Assembly (NCBI RefSeq): GCF_001507595.1
Contig: NZ_LQBQ01000012.1
Span: 496,001-560,000, forward strand
From: Ruegeria marisrubri
Lineage (GTDB): Bacteria; Pseudomonadota; Alphaproteobacteria; Rhodobacterales; Rhodobacteraceae
Reading direction: 5' to 3'
DNA: 64,000 nt
Under the pieces are notes generated by a model. The model saw nothing but the letters and a program-made list of their open reading frames with translations, was not told where the DNA came from and did no database searches. The position numbers were made by a program, and so were the translations under genes. Below are positions 28,283 through 36,494 of this stretch, piece after piece; the first letter of the stretch is position 1, and each line of letters starts with the position of its first letter.

Positions 28283-28310
28283 CATATACACGCCTGAGCG
28301 GCGTGGGCAA
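28283..28310 (-). promoter_or_regulatory. Promoter of the rpsF operon
   Basis: On the minus strand TTGCCC (28310-28305), a 16-base spacer and TATATG (28288-28283) fit a sigma-70 promoter. The start point would be near 28276, about 100 bases before rpsF. Confidence 0.6.
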
Positions 28311-28449
28311 GCCCCCTGTCCGAAATCCACGCCTGTGCCGCCCAATTACCATGTGCCTGCCCAAATGCTGACGCTTTTTGGCTAAAAGTTGAACAAGAGC
28401 CGGGACTATCCCGAGCGTCAGGCAATCTTGTTTCGGGGTGGGAAGACAG

Positions 28450-28968
28450 ATGACCCTTACTAACGCCAAGACAATCGCGCAACCGATTGCGGAGCCAGCC
28501 CAGGGGACGCCGGTACCCGTGAAAATCACGTTCGCGGCAAACTGGCGCGCGCGCCTTATCCTGTTCAGGGCATTGGGGGCCTTTCTGGTCATGAGTGCCT
28601 TTGCAATGTGGGTCCTTCCCGGTTCGGTATTCAGCGCCGAGGTGCTGCCGATCAAGGCAGGCGCATCTCTGTTGTATCTCGTGTTCGGGGTCGTTCTGTT
28701 GACGCTCGAATTCGTCGGAGAGCGGCCGGACGCCTATTTCGATCCGATCCGCCGCGAAGTGCGTGTCCTGCAGAAGAACGAAAACGGGCGTCCGCAAACC
28801 GTCCTGCGCCGCAGCTACGACACCTTGGGCAGCGCCCGGTTCTCGGAGCGGCAGGTAGAACTCTATGACGTGGATGGCAGCCTGTTGATGAAACTGCCAC
28901 TGCCCTCTCCGGAAGTCAGCCATGCCCTCAAGGGGCAGCTGAGCGGGTCAGTTCCGATTTCCCACTGA
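28450..28968 (+). CDS. Unrecognised membrane protein with two transmembrane helices
   Basis: A 172-residue protein with a cytoplasmic lead-in of about 40 residues and two membrane helices (LILFRALGAFLVMSAFAMWVLPG and GASLLYLVFGVVLLTLEFVG). The C-terminal domain is beta-rich: RREVRVLQKNENG, SYDTLGSARFSERQVELYDVDGSLLMKLPL. That pattern resembles small PH-like domains after a membrane hairpin, but I do not recognise a family. The ATG at 28450 has GGAAG upstream; a GTG at 28438 is possible. It is divergent from rpsF. Confidence 0.7.
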   Translation: MTLTNAKTIAQPIAEPAQGTPVPVKITFAANWRARLILFRALGAFLVMSAFAMWVLPGSVFSAEVLPIKAGASLLYLVFGVVLLTLEFVGERPDAYFDPIRREVRVLQKNENGRPQTVLRRSYDTLGSARFSERQVELYDVDGSLLMKLPLPSPEVSHALKGQLSGSVPISH

Positions 28969-29097
28969 ATTCGGGATGTTCGCCAGATCACAGACCCTGT
29001 GAAGTTTTGAAGATTGCGTGCCGCCCTCGGGCGGCACATTTCGTTTGCGTGTTCCCACAACAGGGGGCGCGCACATTCAGTTCATGGAGCACATCTG

Positions 29098-29670
29098 ATG
29101 AAAACCATCCTCGTCGCAGCCGCGTTGGCGGCCGCCTCTTCCGCAGCACTGGCCGCGCCGGTCAAATATGTTCTGGACCCCAGCCACAGCCAGGTGGTGT
29201 TCGAATACAACCACCTGGGTTTCTCGAACACGACCGGCATGTTCTCGGGCTTTGAGGGCGAGATCCTGTTCGACCAGGAAAACCCGGCTGCCTCGAGCGT
29301 TTCGGTTTCCATGCCGGTCACGTCGATGTTCACCGGCTGGGAGGCGCGCGAGCAGCACTTCATGTCCGAGGATTTCTTTGGCGCCAAAGACGGCGATCTC
29401 GTGACCTTCACTTCGACCTCTATCGAGGTGACCGGCGAGAACACGGCCAAGATCACCGGCGATCTGAGCATGAACGGCGTCACCAAGCCTGTCGTACTGG
29501 ATGCCAAGCTGAACCAGATGGGCGATCACCCGATGGCGGGCAAGCCCTGGGCCGGTTTCGACGCAACCACCACGCTGCTGCGTTCGGATTTCGAGGTTGG
29601 CAAATTCGCGCCTTACGTGGGTGATGAGGTCGAAGTCAGGATCTCGGTCGAGGCGATGAAGGCCGAATAA
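29098..29670 (+). CDS. YceI family periplasmic lipid-binding protein
   Basis: A 190-residue secreted protein with signal peptide MKTILVAAALAAASSAALA and the YceI beta-barrel. Motifs are LDPSHSQVVFEYNHLGFSN, HFMSEDFFGAKDGDLVTFTST, GDLSMNGVTKPVVLDAK, and GFDATTTLLRSDFEVG. YceI proteins bind isoprenoid lipids in the periplasm. The ATG at 29098 is preceded by GGAG. It is convergent with a gene encoding another YceI domain fused to cytochrome b561. Confidence 0.93.
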   Translation: MKTILVAAALAAASSAALAAPVKYVLDPSHSQVVFEYNHLGFSNTTGMFSGFEGEILFDQENPAASSVSVSMPVTSMFTGWEAREQHFMSEDFFGAKDGDLVTFTSTSIEVTGENTAKITGDLSMNGVTKPVVLDAKLNQMGDHPMAGKPWAGFDATTTLLRSDFEVGKFAPYVGDEVEVRISVEAMKAE

Positions 29671-29694
29671 GACGGCCTTCCGAAACAGCTTGAT

Positions 29695-29724
29695 GCCGGC
29701 CCCGGGAAGGGCCGGCTTTTGTTT
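29695..29724 (+). terminator. yceI terminator
   Basis: GCCGGCCC-CGGGAA-GGGCCGGC is followed by TTTTGTTT, 24 bases after the stop. Confidence 0.88.
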
Positions 29725-29784
29725 CTTTCGCCGAATATCAAAAAATAGCGTGCTGGCGGGCGGACCGCGCCCGCCAGTTGCTTG

Positions 29785-31026
29785 TCACGACCCGGTGTGC
29801 TCGGGCTGCCGGATCGCGGTCAGTTCGACGCCGACTTCGACGGCAAAGGCCAGCGAGCTTTCATCCGGCATGTTCTGACCGATGCCGAAGTCGAGGCGGT
29901 CAAGGACCAGATTGCCCGACATGGTGGCCGTGCCGTCCGCGAGGTCGAGGGTGAACGGCAGCACGATATCCACGCTGCGGTCGCGGATGGTCAGGGGGCC
30001 TCGGGCCTCATATCCGGACTCGGTCTTGACGATTTCGCCCTTGAAGGTGGCGGTCGGAAACTCCGAGACGGCAAAGAAATCCGCGCTCATGGCCTGATCC
30101 GTCACGGTCCCCAGCGTCAGCGAGCCGATGGCAACGGTCACTTCGACATGGCCCGCCGGGCCGGGAGCGTCAGGCTCGTCAAAGGTGATTGCCGCCGTCC
30201 AGTCCGCGAACTGACCGGTGACCGGGGTGCCAAGCTGGCCAACGGTGATCGAGAGCGAGCCGTCTTGAACCTGCCAGTCCGATTGCACCATTTTCAGCGC
30301 AACGGTGGCCGGGCTCGAGGTCTGGTGCGTCGCAAAGGTTCCGGCATAAGCCCCGGCGCCCAGGGCCAGACCCCAAACTGCGAGAGCCGCAAGGGCGGGC
30401 CCGGCACCGTGCTGTTGCGCGGGCGGCTCGGGTGCGTTCGCATGGCCCGGAAGCATCCGGCGCAGCGTGGCGTCGCGGTCGATCACATGGTGCTTGATGG
30501 CGCCGAGGATATGCAGGGCCAGCGAGGCGACGAGCACCCATTGAAACACCCAGTGCAGCCCTGCGGTGATGTCCGCAAGGTTCTGTGACTTGGGCACCAG
30601 CGGCAGGTCTTGCCCGATGGGCAGCAGGATCGGCGCGAAGCCTTCGGTTGCGGCGTGGTGCACCCAGCCCGTCAGCGGCACGAGAACCAGCGAACCGTAG
30701 AGCAGCCAGTGCACGGCCTCTGCCGCAAGTGCCTCGGGTTTGTTTTCAGCATTCAGCAGGCCGGGCTTGGCCTGCGTCATCGCCCACAGTATTCGGGCCA
30801 GCGCGACGAAAAAGATGAGAACGCCCACGGTCTTGTGCAGGGAAAAGACCAGTGCCGTGCGCGAGATTTCCCCAGCCGTTGCCGTGACCGACGGATCGTT
30901 GACGGCTTCGGCCATGTTGGTCGCGGCCCAGCCCAGAGGAATCACGGTGAGAATGAGCAGGGCAGTCAGCCAATGAAAGGTCTTGGTGACGCTTCCATAG
31001 CTGCTGGCGGTATTGGCAAACGACAT
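29785..31026 (-). CDS. Cytochrome b561 / YceI fusion protein
   Basis: A 413-residue fusion. The N-terminal half (about 1-200) is a four-helix cytochrome b561 with the expected heme histidines in KTFHWLTALL, SLHKTVGVLIF, AVHWLLYGSL and LHWVFQWVLVASLALHILGAIKHH. After a linker with a further hydrophobic helix (LAALAVWGLALGAGAYAG), the C-terminal half (about 240-413) is a periplasmic YceI domain (SADFFAVSEFPTATFKGEI, GPLTIRDRSVDIVLPFTLDL). It may pass electrons to a quinone held by the YceI domain; that is inference. The start at 31026 gives MSFANTASSYG. Confidence 0.92.
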   Translation of the reverse strand: MSFANTASSYGSVTKTFHWLTALLILTVIPLGWAATNMAEAVNDPSVTATAGEISRTALVFSLHKTVGVLIFFVALARILWAMTQAKPGLLNAENKPEALAAEAVHWLLYGSLVLVPLTGWVHHAATEGFAPILLPIGQDLPLVPKSQNLADITAGLHWVFQWVLVASLALHILGAIKHHVIDRDATLRRMLPGHANAPEPPAQQHGAGPALAALAVWGLALGAGAYAGTFATHQTSSPATVALKMVQSDWQVQDGSLSITVGQLGTPVTGQFADWTAAITFDEPDAPGPAGHVEVTVAIGSLTLGTVTDQAMSADFFAVSEFPTATFKGEIVKTESGYEARGPLTIRDRSVDIVLPFTLDLADGTATMSGNLVLDRLDFGIGQNMPDESSLAFAVEVGVELTAIRQPEHTGS

Positions 31027-31189
31027 TCTGCGGGGCTCCTGTCTGTCTGGTTGTCGTTGCAACCTAGTCGCGCGGGATGACTGCACAATCGCAACGGCTG
31101 CACAGGGGACGTGCCCACATGCAGACCTTGTGCCGCGCGCGCGGGCGGTTTACACCGCGCCGCAACCCAACGTCACCTAAGAGGTCGCA

Positions 31190-32128
31190 ATGACAATCGC
31201 ATTCGTTTTCCCGGGGCAGGGCGCCCAGACGATCGGAATGGGCAAGGCGCTGGCCGATGCCTATCCGGCAGCAAAGGCCGTGTTCGACGAAGTGGATGAG
31301 GCATTGGGCGAAAAGCTCAGCGCGCTGATCTGGGAAGGCGAGATCGAGGAACTGACCCTGACCCAGAACGCGCAGCCGGCGCTGATGGCGACCTCGCTGG
31401 CGGCCATGCGCGCGCTCGAGGCCGAGGGTGTTTCGATCGACAAGGCGTCCTTCGTGGCCGGGCACTCGCTGGGCGAGTATTCGGCGCTTGCGGCGGCGGG
31501 TTCGCTGTCGGTGGCGGATACGGCACGTCTGCTGCGCACCCGTGGCCAGGCGATGCAGAGCGCCGTGCCCGTCGGTAAAGGCGCGATGGCGGCCATTCTG
31601 GGCCTTGACCTTGACGCCGTGCGGGCCGTTGCCGAAGAGGCCGCGCAGGGCGAGGTCTGTCAGGCCGCCAATGACAACGACCCGACGCAGGTCGTCGTGT
31701 CGGGGGCCAAGGCCGCGGTCGAGCGGGCCGCCGAGATCGCCAAGGAAAAGGGCGCGAAACGCGCGGTCATGCTGCCCGTCAGCGCCCCGTTCCATTGCGC
31801 ACTGATGCAGCCGGCGGCGGATGTGATGGCCGAGGCGCTCGCGGGCGTCGAGATCAAGACCCCGGCCGTTCCTCTGGTCGCCAATGTGCGCGCCGAGGCG
31901 GTGACGGATCCCGACCTGATCCGGCAGTTGCTGGTGGAGCAGGTGACCGGCTCGGTCCGCTGGCGCGAAAGCGTGCAATACATGGCGGCGCATGGCGTGA
32001 CCGAGGCATGGGAGATCGGCGCGGGCAAGGCTCTGTCGGGCATGATCCGCAAGATCGACCGTTCGATCACCTCCAAGGCGGTCGGCACGCCGGAGGATGT
32101 GACGAAAGTCACTGAGGGTGACGCCTGA
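31190..32128 (+). CDS. fabD: Malonyl-CoA:ACP transacylase
   Basis: A 312-residue enzyme that loads malonate onto ACP for fatty acid synthesis. The nucleophile elbow GHSLGEYSAL holds the active Ser, the N-terminal FPGQGAQTIGMG forms the oxyanion region, and PVSAPFHCALM carries the catalytic His. AAGAGGTC precedes the ATG. It begins the fabD-fabG-acpP block; fabG follows after 58 bases. Confidence 0.97.
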   Translation: MTIAFVFPGQGAQTIGMGKALADAYPAAKAVFDEVDEALGEKLSALIWEGEIEELTLTQNAQPALMATSLAAMRALEAEGVSIDKASFVAGHSLGEYSALAAAGSLSVADTARLLRTRGQAMQSAVPVGKGAMAAILGLDLDAVRAVAEEAAQGEVCQAANDNDPTQVVVSGAKAAVERAAEIAKEKGAKRAVMLPVSAPFHCALMQPAADVMAEALAGVEIKTPAVPLVANVRAEAVTDPDLIRQLLVEQVTGSVRWRESVQYMAAHGVTEAWEIGAGKALSGMIRKIDRSITSKAVGTPEDVTKVTEGDA

Positions 32129-32186
32129 ATTTCGCTAGGAGGTTTGGGCGCGAGGCAATGAAGCAGCGCCCGGAAAGGGAAAGACG

Positions 32187-32924
32187 ATGTTTGACTTGAC
32201 TGGAAAGAACGCGCTGATCACCGGCGCATCAGGTGGAATTGGCGGCGAGATCGCCCGCGCCCTGCATGCGGCGGGTGCAACGGTCGCGCTGTCGGGCACC
32301 CGCGTGGAGCCATTGCAGGCCCTGGCCGACGAGCTGGGCGAGCGCGCCCATGTGCTGCCGTGCAACCTGAGCGACCCGGAGGCGGTCGAGGCGCTGCCGA
32401 AACAGGCGGCCGAGGCGATGGGCTCGGTGGACATCCTGGTGAACAACGCGGGCATCACGCGCGACAACCTGTTCATGCGGATGTCGGACGAAGAATGGCA
32501 GAGCGTGATCGACGTGAACCTGACCTCGACATTCAAGCTCTGCAAGGGCGTGCTGCGTGGCATGATGAAGGCGCGCTGGGGCCGGATCATCAACATCTCG
32601 TCGGTCGTCGGGGCCACCGGCAACCCGGGGCAGGGTAACTATGCGGCCTCGAAGGCGGGGATGATCGGCATGTCCAAGTCGCTGGCCTACGAGGTCGCCA
32701 GCCGGGGAATCACCGTCAACGCGGTTGCGCCGGGCTTCATCACCACGGCGATGACCGACAAGCTGACCGAGGATCAGAAGGCAGGTATTCTGCAGCAGGT
32801 GCCGGCAGGCCGCATGGGCGAGCCCGCCGAGATCGCGGCGGCGGTTCTGTATCTTGCAAGCCCCGAAGCCGGTTATGTGACCGGTACTACCTTGCATGTG
32901 AATGGTGGTATGGCCATGTTGTAG
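32187..32924 (+). CDS. fabG: 3-oxoacyl-ACP reductase
   Basis: A 245-residue short-chain dehydrogenase using NADPH to reduce beta-ketoacyl-ACP. It has TGASGGIGG for cofactor binding, NNAGITRDN, catalytic Ser in NISSVVG, YAASKAG, and the C-terminal YVTGTTLHVNGGMAML. All catalytic residues are present. It is followed by a separate promoter for acpP. Confidence 0.97.
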   Translation: MFDLTGKNALITGASGGIGGEIARALHAAGATVALSGTRVEPLQALADELGERAHVLPCNLSDPEAVEALPKQAAEAMGSVDILVNNAGITRDNLFMRMSDEEWQSVIDVNLTSTFKLCKGVLRGMMKARWGRIINISSVVGATGNPGQGNYAASKAGMIGMSKSLAYEVASRGITVNAVAPGFITTAMTDKLTEDQKAGILQQVPAGRMGEPAEIAAAVLYLASPEAGYVTGTTLHVNGGMAML

Positions 32925-32952
32925 GCGGCGTTCGGGGCAGATGCGAAAGCGT

Positions 32953-32980
32953 TTGCCTCGCGCGTTCTGTGTGCTATAGG
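32953..32980 (+). promoter_or_regulatory. acpP promoter
   Basis: TTGCCT (32953-32958), a 16-base spacer and TATAGG (32975-32980) form a plausible sigma-70 promoter. It would give acpP a leader of about 145 bases, independent of fabD-fabG. Confidence 0.6.
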
Positions 32981-33025
32981 CGGCACATGTTTGAGGAGAG
33001 TTTCCCAGTGGGGCGGCTCTCGACT

Positions 33026-33062
33026 TCCCGGCGATCCGGGACCCAAACCGCCCGGAACGGGC
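33026..33062 (+). promoter_or_regulatory. Two consecutive hairpins in the acpP leader
   Basis: TCCCGG-CGAT-CCGGGA (33026-33041) and GCCCG-GAA-CGGGC (33050-33062) are perfect small hairpins in the middle of the acpP leader, without T-tracts. Stabilisation of this abundant mRNA is one possible role. Confidence 0.4.
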
Positions 33063-33131
33063 AAAACAAAGCCACCCCGAGCGGGCAAGGGCAGAACCGG
33101 GCTCAGCGCCCTGAAGGAATGAGGAAAAGAT

Positions 33132-33365
33132 ATGAGCGACGTCGCAGATCGCGTGAAAAAGATCGTTGTTGAACACCTGGGTGTTGAAGAGGGCAAAGTG
33201 ACCGAGAACGCGTCCTTCATCGACGATCTGGGCGCAGACAGCCTGGACACCGTTGAACTGGTCATGGCTTTCGAAGAAGAGTTCGGCATCGAGATTCCGG
33301 ACGATGCGGCCGAAACCATCCAGACTTTCGGCGACGCAGTGAAGTTCATCACCGAAGCTTCCTGA
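33132..33365 (+). CDS. acpP: Acyl carrier protein
   Basis: A 77-residue acidic carrier protein. The phosphopantetheine Ser is in [19 protein letters not shown]. It carries growing acyl chains for fatty acid, lipid A and AHL synthesis; the LuxI enzyme in this window should use acyl-ACP as donor. GAGGAAAAG precedes the ATG. A strong terminator follows. Confidence 0.98.
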   Translation: MSDVADRVKKIVVEHLGVEEGKVTENASFIDDLGADSLDTVELVMAFEEEFGIEIPDDAAETIQTFGDAVKFITEAS

Positions 33366-33388
33366 GCTTTGACGTGAGAAAAAATGCG

Positions 33389-33422
33389 GCGCTTCCGGGC
33401 AACGGAGGCGCCCATTTTTTTT
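33389..33422 (+). terminator. acpP terminator
   Basis: GGCGCTTCCG-GGCAA-CGGAGGCGCC (one G-T pair) is followed by a run of eight T residues after CCA, 24 bases after the stop. Confidence 0.88.
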
Positions 33423-33504
33423 GTCCAACGGAAATCCGGCTTGCGTAACAGCCGGTTGTTTTGCACCCTGCATGTCGAGGCAGAAATATCGACGCGGGCA
33501 GGGC

Positions 33505-34044
33505 ATGATACGATCCACCCCGATATTGAACACGGCGCGGCTGACGTTATGCGCCATGCGCCCCGAGGATTTCACGCGGTTCGCTGAAATCTGGGCGGAT
33601 CCACGAGTCGTGCGCCAGACCAGGGGCAGGCCGCTGACGCGGGGCGAAGCGTGGGGTGAATTTCTGCGCAATGCGGGCCATTGGAACATGACAGGGTTCG
33701 GCCATTGGGCGGTGGTGCAGCAATCGAACCGGCAGATGGTTGGCCAGGCCGGCTTTCTGTATGGGAACCGCTGCCTGGGTGAGGATTTCGACGCATTCCC
33801 GGAAGCCGGTTGTGTGCTGGCGCCCGAGGTGCAGGGGGGCGGGCTGGGCTTCGAAGCCGCGCAAGCCGCCCATGACTGGTTTGACCGGGTGATTCCCGGC
33901 CCGTTGGTGGCCCTGACGGACGTCTTGAACACGGTTTCGATCAATCTGGCGAACAAGCTGGGCTACAGGCCCATGCGCGAAACCGAGCACGACGGAAGGA
34001 CCGTGCTTTTGCTTCGACGGGATGGGCCGCCGGTCAGGAATTGA
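33505..34044 (+). CDS. GNAT family N-acetyltransferase (RimJ/RimL-like)
   Basis: A 179-residue acetyltransferase. TPILNTARLTLCAMRPEDFTRFAEIWADPRVV is the standard start of the RimJ/RimL-like group, and GGGLGFEAAQAAHDWF carries the acetyl-CoA loop. VLNTVSINLANKLGYRPM completes the fold. The ATG at 33505 has GGGCAGGG just upstream; earlier in-frame starts lack homology. The substrate is unknown. Position between acpP and fabF is probably incidental. Confidence 0.85.
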   Translation: MIRSTPILNTARLTLCAMRPEDFTRFAEIWADPRVVRQTRGRPLTRGEAWGEFLRNAGHWNMTGFGHWAVVQQSNRQMVGQAGFLYGNRCLGEDFDAFPEAGCVLAPEVQGGGLGFEAAQAAHDWFDRVIPGPLVALTDVLNTVSINLANKLGYRPMRETEHDGRTVLLLRRDGPPVRN

Positions 34045-34166
34045 ATCACTTTTTTCTCTGCCGCGCCGCAAATGGTGCCGCTCATGCCGAAACCGTGCAA
34101 TGAGCCCGAATCTGGCCGCTATATGCTAAGCTGAACATCCATGGCGATTGGCGGAGGACCGGGCTC

Positions 34167-34910
34167 ATGATCATTTACCCCACGATGGAACTGCAGAAAG
34201 GGCGGTGCGTGTCTCTGGAGATGGGACGGCTGGATTCACCCAATCTGTGGCATGTGGATCCGATCGAAACCGTTCGCGGCTGGGCTGCGGCAGGTGCCGA
34301 GTGGATGCACCTGACGGACCTGGATGCCGTCGTCGGATCGAGCGAGAACGAGGAGTTGGTCGAACAGATCATTCGGGCCGCCGAAATCCCGGTGCAACTG
34401 GGCGGCGGCATGCGCAGCAGAGAGCATGTCGAATACTGGATCGACAAGGGAGCAGGCCGTGTCGTCATCGGCACGCTTGCGGCGCTCGAGCCGATGTTGG
34501 TCAAGGAACTTGCCAAGCTGTATCCAGACCAGATCGTACTTTCGGTCGATGTGTGGGAAGGTTACGTCATGACCGAAGGGTGGCAGAATCAGAGCGCTTA
34601 CACGCCGGATGCCTTTATCGAAGCCTTTGCCGATACACCGTTCGCCGCAATCATCGTGACGGATATCGAGAGTGACACGGTCCATGTCGAAGCGCAGCTT
34701 GGGTTGATCTCGGGGCTGGCGGAGAAGTCGCGTACCCCGATCATCGCCAGCGGTGTCGTGCGGAGCGTCGATGATATTTCACGCATTGCCTACATTCCCA
34801 ACATCTCCGGGGTCATGGCCGGGCGCGCGCTGTTCCGCAAGACGCTTGATCTGGCCGAGGCGATCGAGGTTGCCAAGGGAGCGCACGAAAGGGTCGCGCA
34901 ACTGCAATAG
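34167..34910 (+). CDS. Divergent HisA-like (beta/alpha)8 protein
   Basis: A 247-residue protein clearly related to HisA (ProFAR isomerase): AAAGAEWMHLTDLDAVVGSSEN, IPVQLGGGMRS, GRVVIGTLAALEP, TEGWQNQS and GVMAGRALF. Key sites differ. The catalytic Asp of PAID near residue 8 is Glu (PTMELQKGRCV), the TDIS-DG-GPN loop reads TDIESDTVHVEAQ, and the ASGGV phosphate loop is ASGVV. The second catalytic Asp (SVDVWEG) remains. It may act on another phosphorylated substrate. A true hisA is expected elsewhere. A hairpin terminator follows. Confidence 0.8.
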   Translation: MIIYPTMELQKGRCVSLEMGRLDSPNLWHVDPIETVRGWAAAGAEWMHLTDLDAVVGSSENEELVEQIIRAAEIPVQLGGGMRSREHVEYWIDKGAGRVVIGTLAALEPMLVKELAKLYPDQIVLSVDVWEGYVMTEGWQNQSAYTPDAFIEAFADTPFAAIIVTDIESDTVHVEAQLGLISGLAEKSRTPIIASGVVRSVDDISRIAYIPNISGVMAGRALFRKTLDLAEAIEVAKGAHERVAQLQ

Positions 34911-34981
34911 GGTTTGGTTTTGCCTGCTACCTTCGGCGAACCAATTCATTCGCCGAGGCGAGGGGGCTTGGTCCTGATCGA

Positions 34982-35018
34982 GGGGCTCCGTTCCGCGGGC
35001 GGGAGCCCCTTGCAATTT
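34982..35018 (+). terminator. Terminator after the HisA-like gene
   Basis: GGGGCTCC-12 nt-GGAGCCCC is followed by TTGCAATTTT, 72 bases after the stop at 34910. Confidence 0.7.
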
Positions 35019-35228
35019 TCTGTCCCGGTCTTCCGCAAGGCAGGAAGGAAAAGAGCTGTGCCTGCGGGCGTGGGCTTGGCCCTCGTGGGTTTCGCAACCC
35101 GCGTTTCATGGCAAGTCGCCGGCCAAGCGGTCGCATGGCGCTGAGATTGAATGCCCCCTGCTCTTGCCCCCGCACCCTTGGCCGGGGTAAGAGCGGTTCT
35201 TGAACAGCAAGCAGGCAAGAGGCACTTC
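35019..35228 (+). promoter_or_regulatory. fabF leader/promoter region
   Basis: About 210 bases before fabF. It contains a hairpin GCTCTTGCCCC/GGGGTAAGAGC (35160-35194, 11 bp with one G-T pair), which ends about 35 bases before the fabF start and has no T-tract. No clear promoter pair was found. Confidence 0.35.
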
Positions 35229-36494
35229 ATGCGCAGAGTCGTTGTAACCGGTCTTGGATTGGTCACTCCACTGGCCAGCGGGGTCGAGGAAACCTGGTCG
35301 CGGCTGCTGGCCGGAGAGTCAGGTGCCGGCCCCATCACCTTGTTCGATGCCGAGGCCGCAGGCGTCACCACGACCTATGCCTGCGAAGTACCGCGTGGCG
35401 ACGGAAGCGATGGCACCTTCAATCCAGATGACTGGATGCCGCCCAAGGAACAGCGCAAGATCGAGGATTTCATCCTGTATTCGATCGCCGCGGCCGAGAT
35501 GGCCTGCAAGGATGCCAACTGGCTGCCCGAAGACGAGGAAGAGCGTCTGCGCACCGGCGTTCTGATCGGGTCGGGCATCGGCGGTCTGGGCTCGATCGCC
35601 GACACCGCCAACCTGATCCGCGACAAGGGTCCGCGTCGGGTGTCGCCGTTCTTCATCCCCGGCGCACTGATCAACCTGGCCTCGGGTCAGGTCTCGATCC
35701 GCTTCGGCTTCAAGGGGCCGAACCATTCGGTCGTGACCGCTTGTTCGACCGGCGCGCACGCGATCGGGGATGCCAGCCGCATCATCCGGTCGGGCGACGC
35801 CGACGTGATGATCGCCGGCGGCGGAGAGGGCTGCATCTGCGAGATCGGCATTGCCGGCTTCAACGCCTGCAAGGCGCTGTCGACCAAATTCGCCGACAAC
35901 CCCAAGGCCGCCAGCCGCCCCTATGACGCCGACCGAGACGGTTTCGTGATGGGCGAGGGCGCCGGCATCGTGGTGCTGGAAGAATACGAGCATGCCGTGG
36001 CCCGTGGCGCCAAGATCTATGCCGAGGTTCTGGGCTATGGCATGTCGGGCGACGCCTATCACATCACTGCCCCCTCCGAGGACGGTGACGGGGCCGAACG
36101 CTCGATGAAGGCCGCGCTGCGCAATGCCGGGCTTGAACCCAAGGACATTGACTACATCAATGCGCATGGCACCTCGACCATGGCCGACACGATCGAACTG
36201 GGCGCGGTCGAGCGGCTGTTGGGCGAGCATGCCAGCAAGGCGACGATGAGTTCGACCAAATCCGCCACCGGCCACCTACTGGGCGCGGCGGGCGCGATCG
36301 AGGCCATCTTCTCGATCCTGGCGATCCGCGACCAGGTGGCGCCGCCGACGATCAACCTGGACAACCCGGCGGTTGAAACGCCGGTGGACCTGGCGCCGAA
36401 CGCCAAGCGCGAGCGAGAGATCAACGTGGCGCTGTCGAACTCGTTCGGATTTGGCGGCACCAATGCGAGCGTGATCTTCGGAAAGGCGCGCTAG
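35229..36494 (+). CDS. fabF: 3-oxoacyl-ACP synthase II
   Basis: A 421-residue condensing enzyme. The catalytic triad is visible: Cys in VTACSTGAHAIG, His in NAHGTSTMADT and His in SATGHLLGAAGAIE. FGFGGTNASVIF closes the protein. It elongates acyl-ACP with malonyl-ACP. The ATG at 35229 begins MRRVVVTGLGLVTP, with AAGAGG upstream; the frame is open for 26 more codons without homology. mltG starts directly after its stop. Confidence 0.97.
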   Translation: MRRVVVTGLGLVTPLASGVEETWSRLLAGESGAGPITLFDAEAAGVTTTYACEVPRGDGSDGTFNPDDWMPPKEQRKIEDFILYSIAAAEMACKDANWLPEDEEERLRTGVLIGSGIGGLGSIADTANLIRDKGPRRVSPFFIPGALINLASGQVSIRFGFKGPNHSVVTACSTGAHAIGDASRIIRSGDADVMIAGGGEGCICEIGIAGFNACKALSTKFADNPKAASRPYDADRDGFVMGEGAGIVVLEEYEHAVARGAKIYAEVLGYGMSGDAYHITAPSEDGDGAERSMKAALRNAGLEPKDIDYINAHGTSTMADTIELGAVERLLGEHASKATMSSTKSATGHLLGAAGAIEAIFSILAIRDQVAPPTINLDNPAVETPVDLAPNAKREREINVALSNSFGFGGTNASVIFGKAR

